A stretch of DNA of 64,000 bases, taken from NCBI RefSeq assembly GCF_024199985.1, contig NZ_JANARS010000004.1, forward strand, positions 407,224 through 471,223, read 5' to 3'. Below are positions 52,840 to 63,950 of the stretch, one piece after another. The translations under genes and the position numbers were made by a program. A model generated the notes under the pieces. The model did not search any database, had not been told where the DNA came from, and was given only the letters and a program-made list of their open reading frames with translations. Within the stretch, counting starts at the first letter, position 1. Every line of letters starts with the position of its first letter. This DNA is from Nocardioides pinisoli (GTDB taxonomy: Bacteria; Actinomycetota; Actinomycetes; Propionibacteriales; Nocardioidaceae).

Positions 52840-54074
52840 GGGCGGGCAGGTCCCTTCTGGCGCGGGATCACGCTGAAGGTGAACCAGTCGGAGTTGAGGC
52901 CGAAGTAGGAGCGGGCGTCGTCACCGCTCAGGCTCGCGCGGCCGCCGGTGAAGACGAACGCCATGTCGAGGACGCGCCCGCCCCAGTCGCCGTTGCCGTC
53001 GCGTGTGACGACCTCGATGCCGGTGAGGTCGCCCATCCCGGGCCACTGCTTCTCGACCTGGGTGTCGTCGATGGTGGTCGTCCAGGACGAGTACGTCGGG
53101 TTGACGAGGCCGTCGTAGGGGTCGGGCTGCGCCACCAGGTAGGGCATCGAGCCGGCCGAGGAGAAGCCGCCGTTGCTGGCGGAGAACTGCGTGAACGCCG
53201 GACGCCCCTCGAAGTAGAGCCCCTGCCCGGCCGTGGCCTCGATGGCCGCCGTCGCCGCCGGGTGCTCGACGTCGACGCCGCCGTAGACCTGGCACTGCGT
53301 GGTGTCGCAGAGGTCGTAGTGGGAGGCGGACGGGTGGGAGCGCTCGAACGCGGCGTAGGTGCGCGCCGCGACCGACTGGGCACTCACCGCCGCCGTGGTC
53401 CACAGCGCCGGCACCTCCTGCGGCACGACGCCCCGCAGGTAGGCCTCCATGCCGACGCGGTTGACCGTCTCGCGCTTGCCGCCCAGGCGCGGGGCGACGG
53501 ACTGCAGGGTGCCGCGGTAGTCGCGCCGGGCGCCGGGCAGCACGAGCGTCAGCCGGCCGTCGGCGGCGCTGAACTCGGCCTCCCCCGGGACCTTCCTCCA
53601 GGTGCGCCACGAGCCGCGCTTCGTCCACTGCACGGCGGTGTCGCGACCGGCGGCGACCAGGCGCCACTTGCGCGCGCCGTTGGAGGGCAGCCGCCAGGTG
53701 CGCGAGCGGCCGACCCGGCCGACCTTGAGGCCGCGCTCGGCCGCGACCTGCACGTCGCGACCCGTGTCGGCGGTGATGAGCACGCGGACCTTGCCGCGGA
53801 CCGCGCCCCACGTCGTGCCGGGGTAGTAGAACTCGATGATCTGCTGCCAGGTCAGGCCCTGCTGTGCCGCGCCGAGCGCGCCGTACTGCGACAGGCCGTT
53901 GCCGTGGCCGAAACCGCGGCCGCTGATGGTGATCGCGCTGCTGCCGGCGACGGCCCACGTCTCGACCTGCCGGCGCGGCTCGGCCGACGACACGTCGGTC
54001 GCGGACGCCGGTAGGGCAGGGAGCAGCAGCGCGCTCGTGGCGAGCGCGATGGACAGCAGGCGGGAACGGGTCAT
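52836..54074 (-). CDS. SpoIID/LytB-domain protein
   Basis: 412 residues with a Sec signal peptide (SIALATSALLLPALPASATD). SISGRGFGHGNGLSQYGALG-like sequence (ITISGRGFGHGNGLSQYGAL) begins the domain; then VNRVGMEAYLRGVVPQEVPA and SAQSVAARTYAAFERSH are the SpoIID hallmark, with a C-terminal FTQFSASNGGFSS. SpoIID-family proteins cut or bind peptidoglycan glycan strands; actinobacterial versions are secreted and not tied to sporulation. The active Glu equivalent is in PQEVPA. It is the first gene of a pair with the GDSL lipoprotein. Confidence 0.92.
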   Translation of the reverse strand: MTRSRLLSIALATSALLLPALPASATDVSSAEPRRQVETWAVAGSSAITISGRGFGHGNGLSQYGALGAAQQGLTWQQIIEFYYPGTTWGAVRGKVRVLITADTGRDVQVAAERGLKVGRVGRSRTWRLPSNGARKWRLVAAGRDTAVQWTKRGSWRTWRKVPGEAEFSAADGRLTLVLPGARRDYRGTLQSVAPRLGGKRETVNRVGMEAYLRGVVPQEVPALWTTAAVSAQSVAARTYAAFERSHPSASHYDLCDTTQCQVYGGVDVEHPAATAAIEATAGQGLYFEGRPAFTQFSASNGGFSSAGSMPYLVAQPDPYDGLVNPTYSSWTTTIDDTQVEKQWPGMGDLTGIEVVTRDGNGDWGGRVLDMAFVFTGGRASLSGDDARSYFGLNSDWFTFSVIPRQKGPARP

Positions 54075-54218
54075 CAGGTGGTCTCTCCCCCGAGAACGGA
54101 CGACGAGCCCCCGAGGTTACAGGCGGTCCGGTCGTGACGGGCAGGGACCGCGGGATCCGTGCGCGCGACCGGGTGGCGGCTGGCGACCGCTGTCGTAGCC
54201 GCCTGTGACACTGGACGG

Positions 54219-55109
54219 GTGCCCGAGGGAGACAGCGTGTGGAAGCTCGCCCGCCGGCTGGACCGCCAGCTCGCCGGCCACACCGTCGCGCGCTCCGACT
54301 TCCGCACCCCCGCCCTGGCCACCCGCGACGTGTCAGGACGCGAGGTGCTGGGCCACGACACCCACGGCAAGCACCTGCTGACCCGGCTGTCGGGCAGCGC
54401 GGGCTCCCCGCCCGCCACGCTCCACAGCCACCTACGCATGGACGGCTCGTGGTCGACCCTGGCCCCGGGCAAGCGGCTCCCCGGCAAGCTGCAGCCCCAC
54501 GTCCGCCTGGTGCTGTCCCTCGACGACGGACGCACGGTCCACGGGATCCGGTTGCACGACCTCGCCCTCGTGCCCACCGACCGCGAGGCCGACCTCGTCG
54601 GCCACCTCGGTCCCGACCCCCTGCGCGACGACTGGGACGCCGACGAGGCGGTGCGCCGCCTGCTGGCGCACCCCGACGTGCCGCTGGTGACCGCGCTGCT
54701 CGAGCAGAGGTCGCTGGCCGGCCTGGGCAACCTCTGGGCCAACGAGCTCGCCTTCCTCACCGGCGTCAGCCCATGGACCGCGATCGGCGAGGTTGACGTC
54801 GCGCACCTAGTCGAGCGGGCGGCGACGATGCTGCGGCACTCCGCGACCGTGCCCGGGGCCTACCAGGTGACGACCGGGTCACCGGTCAGGGGGGACGACC
54901 ACTGGGTCACCGGACGCCAGCGCCAGGGCTGCCGCCGCTGCGGCGGGCCGGTGAGCGTGCAGGCCGAGGTGCCGGGCGACGCCGCCAACCGCCGCACGTG
55001 GTGGTGCCGGGCGTGCCAGCCGGGGCCGGGCCCCGAGCAGCGCGTCAGACGTGGTGCAGGCGCCGCGCGGCCTCGGCGACCGAGCCGCTCATCGACGGGT
55101 AGACGGTGA
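54219..55109 (+). CDS. Fpg/Nei family DNA glycosylase (endonuclease VIII-like)
   Basis: 296 residues from GTG 54219. Pro2-Glu3 after the start (MPEGDSVWKLARRLDRQLAG) are the catalytic nucleophile and helper, which decides the start. The middle H2TH region is LLEQRSLAGLGNLWANELAF. The C-terminal zinc finger is present as CRRCGG and CRACQ. Nei-type base excision repair: removes oxidised pyrimidines, then beta-lyase cut. The C-terminal 22 residues overlap the convergent lpdA gene. Divergent from the SpoIID gene over ~145 bases. Confidence 0.93.
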   Translation: MPEGDSVWKLARRLDRQLAGHTVARSDFRTPALATRDVSGREVLGHDTHGKHLLTRLSGSAGSPPATLHSHLRMDGSWSTLAPGKRLPGKLQPHVRLVLSLDDGRTVHGIRLHDLALVPTDREADLVGHLGPDPLRDDWDADEAVRRLLAHPDVPLVTALLEQRSLAGLGNLWANELAFLTGVSPWTAIGEVDVAHLVERAATMLRHSATVPGAYQVTTGSPVRGDDHWVTGRQRQGCRRCGGPVSVQAEVPGDAANRRTWWCRACQPGPGPEQRVRRGAGAARPRRPSRSSTGRR

Positions 55110-56435
55110 ACGCGTGGGCGAGCTGGTCGGCGGTCAGCGACTCCGCGACGGCGATAGACACGGGGTGGATGAGCTCGGAGGCGCGCGGCCCGACGACCAC
55201 TCCCCCGACCACGATGCCGGTGCCCGGTCGGCAGAAGAGCTTCACGAAGCCGTCGCGCACGCCCTGCATCTTGGCGCGCGCGTTGCCGGCCAGGGGCAGG
55301 GTGACCACCTCGGCTGCGATCTCGCCGGCGTCGACGGCCTGCTGCGACCAGCCGACGGTGGCGATCTCCGGGGAGGTGAAGACGTTGGACGAGACCTTCT
55401 TGAGGTCGAGCGGCGCGACCGCGTCGCCGAGGAAGTGCCACATCGCGATCCGGCCCTGCATCGCGGCCACCGAGGCGAGCATCAGCACGCCGGTGCAGTC
55501 GCCCGCGGCGTAGATCCCGCGCGCGGAGGTGCGCGAGACGCGGTCGACGGTGATGAAGCCGCCCTCGTCGACGGCGACGCCCGCCTCCTCGAGACCGAGG
55601 TCGGCGGTGTTGGGGATCGAGCCGAGCGCGAGGATGCAGTGGCTGCCCGTGACCGTGCGGCCGTCGGTCAGCGTCACGGTGACCTCGTCGCCCTCGCGGG
55701 TCACCGACTGCATGCGCGAGCGGCTGAGCACCTTCATCCCGCGCCGGGTCGACACGTCCTCGAGCACCGCTGACGCGTCGGCGTCCTCGCCGGGCAGCAC
55801 CCGGTCGCGGCTGCTGACCAGGGTGACGTCGATCCCGAGCGAGAGGTAGGCGCTGGCGAACTCCGCGCCGGTGACGCCCGAGCCGACGACGATGAGCTTC
55901 TCCGGCACCTCGGTGAGGTCGTAGACCTGCTCCCACGTGAGGATCCGCTCCCCGTCCGGCTGGGCGCTCGGCAGCGTGCGCGGCGCGGCACCCGTGGCGA
56001 CGATGATCGCGTCGGCCTGCAGGGTCTCCTCGCCGTCGGCGGTCGTGGCGACGACGGTCAGGTCCGGCCCGAGGCGGCCACGACCGGTGAGCACCCGTAC
56101 GCCGTCGCGGTCGAGGCGGGCGGCGATGTCGGTCGACTGGTCGGCCGCGAGCTGCTTGACGCGGGCGTTGACCCGGGCGAGGTCGACGCTGATGGTCGTC
56201 GCCGCGTCGCCCTGGTGGTCGTGGAAGTTGACCCCGAGCTCGCGCGCCGTCGACATGTCGGTCATCAGCTCGGCCGTGGCGATCAGCGTCTTGCTCGGCA
56301 CGCAGTCGGTGAGCACCGCCGAGCCGCCGACGCCGTCGGTGTCGACGACGGTGACCTCCGCGCCGAGCTGCGCGGCGACGTGCGCCGCCTCGTAGCCGCC
56401 CGGTCCGCCGCCGATGATGACGATGTGATCGGTCA

Positions 56436-56436
<1 letters not shown>
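55045..56436 (-). CDS. lpdA: NAD(P)H-quinone dehydrogenase LpdA-type flavoprotein
   Basis: 463 residues, ATG 56436. The FAD motif IVIIGGGPGGYEAAHVAAQL and the redox-loop equivalent GGSAVLTDCVPSK show only one Cys; true lipoamide dehydrogenases have GGxCLNxGCIPSK. This matches the M. tuberculosis LpdA (Rv3303c) group, a quinone reductase without lipoamide activity. NAD motif VVGSGVTGAEFASAYLSLG; second FAD block IYAAGDCTG; C-terminal HPVSIAVAESLTADQL lacks the HPTxSE pair. The frame stays open further upstream, but only as an alternative reading of the next gene. The A of its ATG is shared with the TGA of lpd. Confidence 0.92.
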
Positions 56437-57839
<1,403 letters not shown>

Positions 57840-57906
57840 GCGCCCAGCCTAGTTGTCGGCTGCGCGGGGCGACCACCCGAGGTCGCGGCTCGATACTGTG
57901 TCGCCC

Positions 57907-58359
57907 GTGACCCTGTACGCCGCCTACGGGACGAACCTCGATCCCGCCCGCATGGGCGAGCGCTGCCCCCACTCGATCCTCCACTCCACGGGGTGGCTCA
58001 CGGGGTGGCGGCTGACCTTCGGCGGGGAAGAGCACGGCTGGGACGGCGCGCTCTCGACGATCGTCCAGGACCCCTTCGAGCAGGTCTTCGTGGCGGTCTA
58101 CGACGTGACGCCCGAGGACGAGCGGGCGCTCGACGGCTGGGAGGCCGCCGACACCGGGCTCTACCGCAAGACCAAGGTGCGCGTGCAGACGATGACCGGC
58201 GAGCTCGTCGTCTGGGCCTACGTCCTCGACGCCTACGAGGGGGGCCTGCCCTCGGCGTCCTACCTCGGCGTCCTGGCCGACGCGGCGGAGGCCGCGGGCG
58301 CCCCCGAGGACTACGTCATGGCCCTGCGACGCCGCGCCTGCCGGTCCACCGGGCTCTGA
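57907..58359 (+). CDS. Gamma-glutamylcyclotransferase-like protein
   Basis: 150 residues from GTG 57907 (MTLYAAYGTNLDPARMGERC). YAAYGTNLDPARM is the substrate-pocket glycine-rich motif (YGSNL in relatives), FVAVYDVTPEDERALDGWEA holds the catalytic-Glu region, and YRKTKVRVQT follows. The length fits the GGCT/AIG2-like family. Such enzymes release 5-oxoproline from gamma-glutamyl compounds, but the bacterial stand-alone forms are poorly studied. Divergent from lpd across 67 bases, 47 bases before the purine nucleoside phosphorylase on the same strand. Confidence 0.85.
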   Translation: MTLYAAYGTNLDPARMGERCPHSILHSTGWLTGWRLTFGGEEHGWDGALSTIVQDPFEQVFVAVYDVTPEDERALDGWEAADTGLYRKTKVRVQTMTGELVVWAYVLDAYEGGLPSASYLGVLADAAEAAGAPEDYVMALRRRACRSTGL

Positions 58360-58406
58360 CCACCAGGCCCTCGGCAGCGCCGGCCGGTCGGTCTAGAGTT
58401 CGCGGC

Positions 58407-59219
58407 GTGACCCACGCTGCCGTCGCCCCGACCCCCTACGAGAGTGCCGCCGAGGCCGCCGCCCGGCTCGCCGAGCTGACGGGCGTGGAGCGCCACGACA
58501 TCGCCCTCGTGCTGGGCTCGGGCTGGCTCCCGGCCGTCGACGCGCTCGGCGAGGCGACCGCCGAGATCGACACCACCGACCTCCCCGGCTTCAGCGCCGC
58601 GGCGGTCGCCGGGCACAGCGGCAAGATCCGCTCCATCCGCAGCGGCGACCGCAACCTCCTCGTCTTCCTCTCGCGCACCCACTACTACGAGGGCAAGGGC
58701 GTCGCCGCGGTGGTGCACCCCGTCCGTACGGCGGCCGCGGCCGGCTGCTCGGCCATCGTCCTCACCAACGGATGCGGCGGCCTCAAGGAGGGTTGGCAGC
58801 CCGGTCAGCCGGTGCTGATCTCCGACCACATCAACCTGACGGGCACCAGCCCGATCGTCGGCGCCAACTTCGTCGACCTGACCGACCTCTACAGCCCGCG
58901 GCTCCGTGCGATGTGCAAGGAGGTCGACGACTCCCTCGACGAGGGCGTCTACGTGCAGTTCCCCGGCCCCCACTACGAGACGCCCGCCGAGGTCCGGATG
59001 GCCGGCATCCTCGGCGGCCACCTCGTCGGGATGAGCACCACGCTCGAGGCGATCGCCGCCCGCGAGGCCGGCATGGAGGTCCTCGGCATCAGCCTGGTCA
59101 CCAACCTGGCCGCCGGCCTGAGCGGCGAGCCGCTCAACCACGAGGAGGTCCTCGAGGCGGGCCGCTCCGCCGCCAGCCGGATGGGCGGTCTGCTGAGCCG
59201 GGTCGTCGCGAGGATCTGA
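58407..59219 (+). CDS. deoD/punA-like: Purine nucleoside phosphorylase
   Basis: 270 residues from GTG 58407. Blocks of the trimeric (PNP-II) family: DIALVLGSGWLPAVDALGE, VAGHSGKIRSIRSGDRN (phosphate-binding His/Gly), FLSRTHYYEGKGVAAVVHPV, VLTNGCGGLKEGWQPGQPVL, FPGPHYETPAEVRMAGILGG, and VTNLAAGLSGEPLNHEEVLE with the base-binding Asn. It converts purine nucleosides and phosphate to the free base and ribose-1-phosphate. Actinobacterial homologues are usually named punA/deoD. Likely cotranscribed with the cyclotransferase gene and the epimerase gene 8 bases downstream. Confidence 0.95.
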   Translation: MTHAAVAPTPYESAAEAAARLAELTGVERHDIALVLGSGWLPAVDALGEATAEIDTTDLPGFSAAAVAGHSGKIRSIRSGDRNLLVFLSRTHYYEGKGVAAVVHPVRTAAAAGCSAIVLTNGCGGLKEGWQPGQPVLISDHINLTGTSPIVGANFVDLTDLYSPRLRAMCKEVDDSLDEGVYVQFPGPHYETPAEVRMAGILGGHLVGMSTTLEAIAAREAGMEVLGISLVTNLAAGLSGEPLNHEEVLEAGRSAASRMGGLLSRVVARI

Positions 59220-59227
59220 GGCCCGCG

Positions 59228-60037
59228 ATGCGTGTCCTGGTCACCGGCGCCGCCGGCAGCATCGGCCGCGTGGTCACCGCCGGCCTGGCCGCCGCCGGCC
59301 ACGAGGTGGTCGGCCTCGACCTCGTCCCGCCGCCCGACGGCACGCCGTTCGCCTGGCACGAGGCCGACTGCGCCGACGGCGACGCCGTCGAGGCGGTCTT
59401 CGCCGCCCTGTCCACCGGGGGCAGGCTCGACGCCGTCGTCCACCTCGCCGGCATCCCCGAGGAGGCGTCGCTGCCCGACGAGCTCACCTCCCACGTCGTC
59501 ACGACCGCGGCGCTGCTCGACGCGATGGTGGTCCACGACGTGCCGCGCATCGTCTACGCGTCGTCCAACCACGCCGTGGGACGCACGCCCCGCGGCGACG
59601 GCACGCTGACCGACCACGCGCTCCCCCGCGCCGACACCTACTACGGCGTCGCCAAGGTCGCCGCCGAGTCGCTCCTCCGCCTGTTCGCCGACCGCCACGG
59701 CATCGACGCCGTCGCGTGCCGGATCGGGTCGTTCCTCGAGGAGCCGACCAGCGTGCGTGGCCTGTCGACCTGGCTCTCCCACGGCGACTGCGTCCGCATG
59801 GTCGAGGCCGCGCTGAGCACCCCCGCGCCCGGCTACGCCGTCCTCTACGGCATCAGCGCCAACACCCGCGCCTGGTGGGACCTCGAGCCGGGCCGGCGGC
59901 TGGGCTACGAGCCCCAGGACGACGCCGAGGCCTGGGCCGACCGGATCGAGCGGCGGCCGGAGGACGACGCGGAGGCCGAGCACGTCGGCGGGCCGTACGC
60001 GACCGCGCAGTTCCACCGTCCCGCACTGGGTGCGTGA
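59228..60037 (+). CDS. NAD-dependent epimerase/dehydratase, uronate-dehydrogenase-like
   Basis: 269 residues from ATG 59228. VLVTGAAGSIGRVVTAGLAA binds NAD; DAVVHLAGIPEEASLPDEL, IVYASSNHAVGRTPRGDG, and TYYGVAKVAAESLLRLFADR with the catalytic YxxxK are the SDR core. C-terminal RIGSFLEEPTSVRGLSTWLS (contacts with carboxylated sugars in uronate dehydrogenases) and VLYGISANTRAWWDLE support an aldohexuronate dehydrogenase assignment. The start is 8 bases after the PNP stop. Confidence 0.85.
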   Translation: MRVLVTGAAGSIGRVVTAGLAAAGHEVVGLDLVPPPDGTPFAWHEADCADGDAVEAVFAALSTGGRLDAVVHLAGIPEEASLPDELTSHVVTTAALLDAMVVHDVPRIVYASSNHAVGRTPRGDGTLTDHALPRADTYYGVAKVAAESLLRLFADRHGIDAVACRIGSFLEEPTSVRGLSTWLSHGDCVRMVEAALSTPAPGYAVLYGISANTRAWWDLEPGRRLGYEPQDDAEAWADRIERRPEDDAEAEHVGGPYATAQFHRPALGA

Positions 60038-60089
60038 TCAAGGCGGGCAGTGGTCTCGAGGTCGCCCTGGCTGGCACGATGGCACCGAG

Positions 60090-60521
60090 GTGGATCCGAC
60101 GATCCCGCCGCGCGCGCCGGCGCTGTCCGACGACACGTGCCTGTTCGGCGTGTGGCACCTGCCGACGCTTGGTCAGGCCACGGTCCTGCACCACGCCGCA
60201 CTCGCGCTCGAGGCCGAGGCCGGGGTCGCCGAGGCGCTCGGCACCGGCTGGTACAAGGACGGCTGGTTCCCGGTCCTGGTGGCACTCGACGGTTGGCTCG
60301 TGTGTGTCGACACGACGGGGTCTGCGGGCCCGGTCGGGAGCCTGTTCGTGTGGGACACCCATGCAGCCAACGACCCGTTCGACCTCCGACCGTGGTTCCC
60401 GAACCTCACCGACATGGTCACGGCCATGGTGGCCGCCTACCGGCACGGGCGGATCACGCCGACCCAGGGGTACACAGAGCTCACGGACCTGCCCCGGGAG
60501 AGCCGACCACTCGCCTACTGA
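60090..60521 (+). CDS. SMI1/KNR4 (SUKH)-like protein
   Basis: 143 residues from GTG 60090. Visible: LVALDGWLVCVDTTGSAGPV, GSLFVWDTHAANDPFDLRPW, and FPNLTDMVTAMVAAYRHGRI. The pattern of a strand with CVDTT, then GS.FVW and a C-terminal helix with L....A.....G.. is like the second half of SMI1/KNR4 proteins. The N-terminal half, starting PTIPPRAPALSDDTCLF, is short. SUKH proteins often act as immunity proteins; no toxin gene is near. Family call moderate. Confidence 0.6.
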   Translation: MDPTIPPRAPALSDDTCLFGVWHLPTLGQATVLHHAALALEAEAGVAEALGTGWYKDGWFPVLVALDGWLVCVDTTGSAGPVGSLFVWDTHAANDPFDLRPWFPNLTDMVTAMVAAYRHGRITPTQGYTELTDLPRESRPLAY

Positions 60522-60523
60522 GG

Positions 60524-60546
60524 CTTGACTTGGAGCGCACTCCAGG
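60524..60546 (+). promoter_or_regulatory. MerR-type promoter/operator upstream of merR
   Basis: CTTGACTTGGAGCGCACTCCAGG contains TTGACT (-35) and the dyad TGGAG-CGCA-CTCCA (60531-60544), the arrangement of MerR-activated promoters, where the dyad sits between the -35 and -10. It lies 15 bases before merR. Confidence 0.75.
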
Positions 60547-60561
60547 TCGGAGACTGGTCGG

Positions 60562-60936
60562 ATGACCAGCCTGACGATCGCCGAGGCGGCCGAGCGGACC
60601 GGGCTCACCGCCCACACCCTGCGCTACTACGAGCGTGACGGGCTGCTCCTGCACTCGGTCGACCGGGCACCGTCCGGCCATCGCCGCTACACCGACGAGG
60701 ACCTCCGGTGGATCCAGATGGTGACGCGACTGCGCGCCACCGGCATGCCCATCCGCGACGTACGACGCTATGCCGCCCTCGTGCGTGAGGGCGACGGCAA
60801 CGAGGTCGAGCGTCTGGGGCTTCTCCTCGCGCACCGCGAGGTCGTCGAGCGCCAGCTGGCCGAGGTGACGGGCCACCTGCGCGCGATCGACTACAAGATC
60901 GCGCTCTACGAGGGGAAGGTCGAGCAGTCCGCCTGA
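60562..60936 (+). CDS. MerR family transcriptional regulator
   Basis: 124 residues from ATG 60562. The winged HTH starts [21 protein letters not shown] and continues [20 protein letters not shown] (wing), [20 protein letters not shown], with a coiled dimer helix and no large ligand domain. It belongs to the short MerR group that senses small toxic molecules or redox (few Cys here). It sits just upstream of the aldo/keto reductase gene, and both have the CTTGACTT.GAGCGCACT motif, so it most likely activates both. Confidence 0.93.
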   Translation: MTSLTIAEAAERTGLTAHTLRYYERDGLLLHSVDRAPSGHRRYTDEDLRWIQMVTRLRATGMPIRDVRRYAALVREGDGNEVERLGLLLAHREVVERQLAEVTGHLRAIDYKIALYEGKVEQSA

Positions 60937-60941
60937 TCGGC

Positions 60942-60964
60942 CTTGACTTCGAGCGCACTGCAAG
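60942..60964 (+). promoter_or_regulatory. MerR-type promoter/operator upstream of the aldo/keto reductase
   Basis: CTTGACTTCGAGCGCACTGCAAG repeats the core of the site at 60524 (CTTGACTT.GAGCGCACT) with outer arms CTTG and CAAG. The reductase ATG is 16 bases past its end. Confidence 0.7.
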
Positions 60965-60980
60965 GAGTGAGGTGGAGGAC

Positions 60981-61991
<1,011 letters not shown>

Positions 61992-62001
61992 GGCGACGGC
62001 T

Positions 62002-62018
62002 CGGCCCCGCGGGGGCCG
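62002..62018. terminator. Hairpin between convergent genes
   Basis: CGGCCCC (62002-62008) pairs with GGGGCCG (62012-62018) with a 3-base loop. It lies 10 bases after the reductase stop and 8 bases before the DUF2252 stop, so it may act for both. Confidence 0.6.
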
Positions 62019-62025
62019 GCCGGGA

Positions 62026-63345
62026 TCACGTCGAGGCGATCCCGACCCGGCCCTCGCGGAAGGCGTCGACGAACAGCGCGTGGTCCTCGCGCACGCGGAC
62101 GGCGTAGGCGATCCCCCAGTCGCACAGCCACGAGACGAACTCGTTGCGACGGCCCTCCATCGACGCGGCGATCGCCTCCTCGACCTGGAAGTCCACGAGG
62201 TCCTGCTCGCTGTCCTCGTCGGAGGCGCAGTGGATCTTGGCGGTCGCGCGGCCGAGCAGGTCCACCACGGCGCGCATGTCGTCGGGCTCGTTGATCTCGC
62301 TCCAGTCGAGGTCGACCTCGTAGGGCGAGATCTCCGAGACGACGAATCCGACGCCGTCGATGCTCGTGTGGCCGAGCAGCGGGTCGGTGTGCACCTGCAG
62401 CGCGCGCTGGCTCACCGCGGTGCGGTGGCCCTCGTGCTCGAAGTAGGCGTCGACGTCGCTGGTGTCGACGAAGCGGCTCACGGCCGGGATGTTGGCCTGC
62501 TTCATGCTGAGCACGACGTCGTTGTCGAGCGCCTGGCTGTAGCCCTCGACCAGCACGTTGTACGCCGGCAGGCCGGCGCTTCCGATCCCGAACCCCGACT
62601 TGCCGACCACGTCGCGCAGCTCGTAGAACAGCTCGCGGTCGAATCGCTTGGACTCGGGGATGGTGTCGAGGTAGGAGCGGAAGGCAGCGACCACCTTGGC
62701 CCGCTCCTCGCGCGGGAGGCGCCAGGCGGTCGCGTCCTCGGCGAAGCGGCGCGTGCCGCGGTGCAGGACGGTGAGGTCGTCGAGCAGGTCCGCGCGACGC
62801 ATCTCCCGGGCCACCGTGAGGGCGGTGTGGATTGGGCCGTCGGCGTTGTCGAGGCGGATCGCGAAGTCGTGGTCGTCGTCGGAGGCGACGTAGTGGTTGA
62901 CCTGGGCGAGGTAGCTGCGGGCGAAGCGCGCGACGAGCTTGCGGATCGACTCCTCGGGCAGCGCCTTCTGCCAGCCGACGAGGGCCAGGCTCGCCGCGAA
63001 GCGCTGCAGGTCCCAGGTGAACCTGCCGAGGTAGGCCTCGTCGAAGTCGTTGATGTCGAAGATCAGCCGGCCGTCGGAGTTGAGGTAGGTCCCGAAGTTC
63101 TCGACGTGCAGGTCACCGTGGATCCAGATGCGCTCCGCGCCGTGGCCGGCCCAGTCGTCCTGCTCCGACGTCACGTCGTTGTAGAACAGGCAGGCGCTGC
63201 CGCGGTAGAACGCGTGGGGGTCGCTGGCCATTTTGCGGTACTTGGCGCGGAACGCGGCGGGGTCGGCCCGCATCAGCGGGGCGAACGCGTCGCGCAGCAC
63301 CTCGATGATCACGTCGGTGCGGGCATCGGTTCGCGCGGTGGCCAT
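62026..63345 (-). CDS. DUF2252 domain protein
   Basis: 439 residues. The family looks like a protein-kinase/APH-fold relative. RIWIHGDLHVENFGTYLNSD resembles the HxDxxxxN catalytic loop, and LIFDINDFDEAYLGRFTWDL the metal-binding DFD. Before them MASDPHAFYRGSACLFYND is a conserved DUF2252 opening (FxRG). Function is unknown; proteins are widespread in actinobacteria. No signal peptide or membrane segment. The divergent tpx gene is 38 bases away. Confidence 0.9.
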   Translation of the reverse strand: MATARTDARTDVIIEVLRDAFAPLMRADPAAFRAKYRKMASDPHAFYRGSACLFYNDVTSEQDDWAGHGAERIWIHGDLHVENFGTYLNSDGRLIFDINDFDEAYLGRFTWDLQRFAASLALVGWQKALPEESIRKLVARFARSYLAQVNHYVASDDDHDFAIRLDNADGPIHTALTVAREMRRADLLDDLTVLHRGTRRFAEDATAWRLPREERAKVVAAFRSYLDTIPESKRFDRELFYELRDVVGKSGFGIGSAGLPAYNVLVEGYSQALDNDVVLSMKQANIPAVSRFVDTSDVDAYFEHEGHRTAVSQRALQVHTDPLLGHTSIDGVGFVVSEISPYEVDLDWSEINEPDDMRAVVDLLGRATAKIHCASDEDSEQDLVDFQVEEAIAASMEGRRNEFVSWLCDWGIAYAVRVREDHALFVDAFREGRVGIAST

Positions 63346-63383
63346 GCGGGCACTCTAGGTCCGTCGGCCGATAGGTTGGGGCC

Positions 63384-63881
63384 ATGGCAACCACACAACT
63401 CGGACCCAACACCGTCAGCACCGTGGGCGAGCTCCCCGCTGTCGGCTCCCAGGCTCCCGGCTTCGACCTGGTCGACTCCAAGTTCCAGTCCCTCACCGAC
63501 GCCGACGTCTCCGGCAAGCGGGTCGTGCTCAACATCTTCCCGAGCATCGACACCGGCGTGTGCCAGGCGAGCGTCAAGAGGTTCAACGAGCTCGCCGCCG
63601 GCCTCGACAACACCGCCGTGGTCAACGTGTCCGTCGACCTGCCCCTCGCGCAGGCCCGCTTCTGCGGCGCCGAGGGCATCGACGACGTCCTCGTCGGCTC
63701 GGCGTTCCGCTCGTCCTTCGGCGAGGACTACGGCGTCGCGATGGCCGACGGCGGCTGGCAGGGCATGCTGGCGCGCGCGGTCGTCGTCCTCGACACCGAC
63801 CGCACCGTCCTGCACACGCAGCTCACCGACGCGATCGGCGAGGAGCCCGACTACGACGCAGCGGTCGCCGCACTCGGCTGA
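63384..63881 (+). CDS. tpx: Thiol peroxidase
   Basis: 165 residues from ATG 63384, the usual length of Tpx. The peroxidatic Cys lies in NIFPSIDTGVCQASVKRFNE, with the P-x-T/S-x2-C pattern of peroxiredoxins, and the resolving Cys is in ARFCGAEGIDDVLV. It reduces hydrogen and lipid peroxides with thioredoxin-type reductants in the cytosol. Followed by a strong hairpin. Stand-alone transcript. Confidence 0.96.
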   Translation: MATTQLGPNTVSTVGELPAVGSQAPGFDLVDSKFQSLTDADVSGKRVVLNIFPSIDTGVCQASVKRFNELAAGLDNTAVVNVSVDLPLAQARFCGAEGIDDVLVGSAFRSSFGEDYGVAMADGGWQGMLARAVVVLDTDRTVLHTQLTDAIGEEPDYDAAVAALG

Positions 63882-63913
63882 TATGTAGTCCGCGGTTGTC
63901 AAGAGTGCAGGGT

Positions 63914-63950
63914 GAGGCGCCGCCGGCACTGGGTGTGCTGGCGGCGCCTC
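63914..63950 (+). terminator. Rho-independent-like terminator after tpx
   Basis: GAGGCGCCGCCGGCAC (63914-63929) pairs with GTGCTGGCGGCGCCTC (63935-63950), a 16-base stem with one G-T pair and a 5-base loop, followed by GTCTT. The last 50 bases of the window hold no recognisable gene start. Confidence 0.8.
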
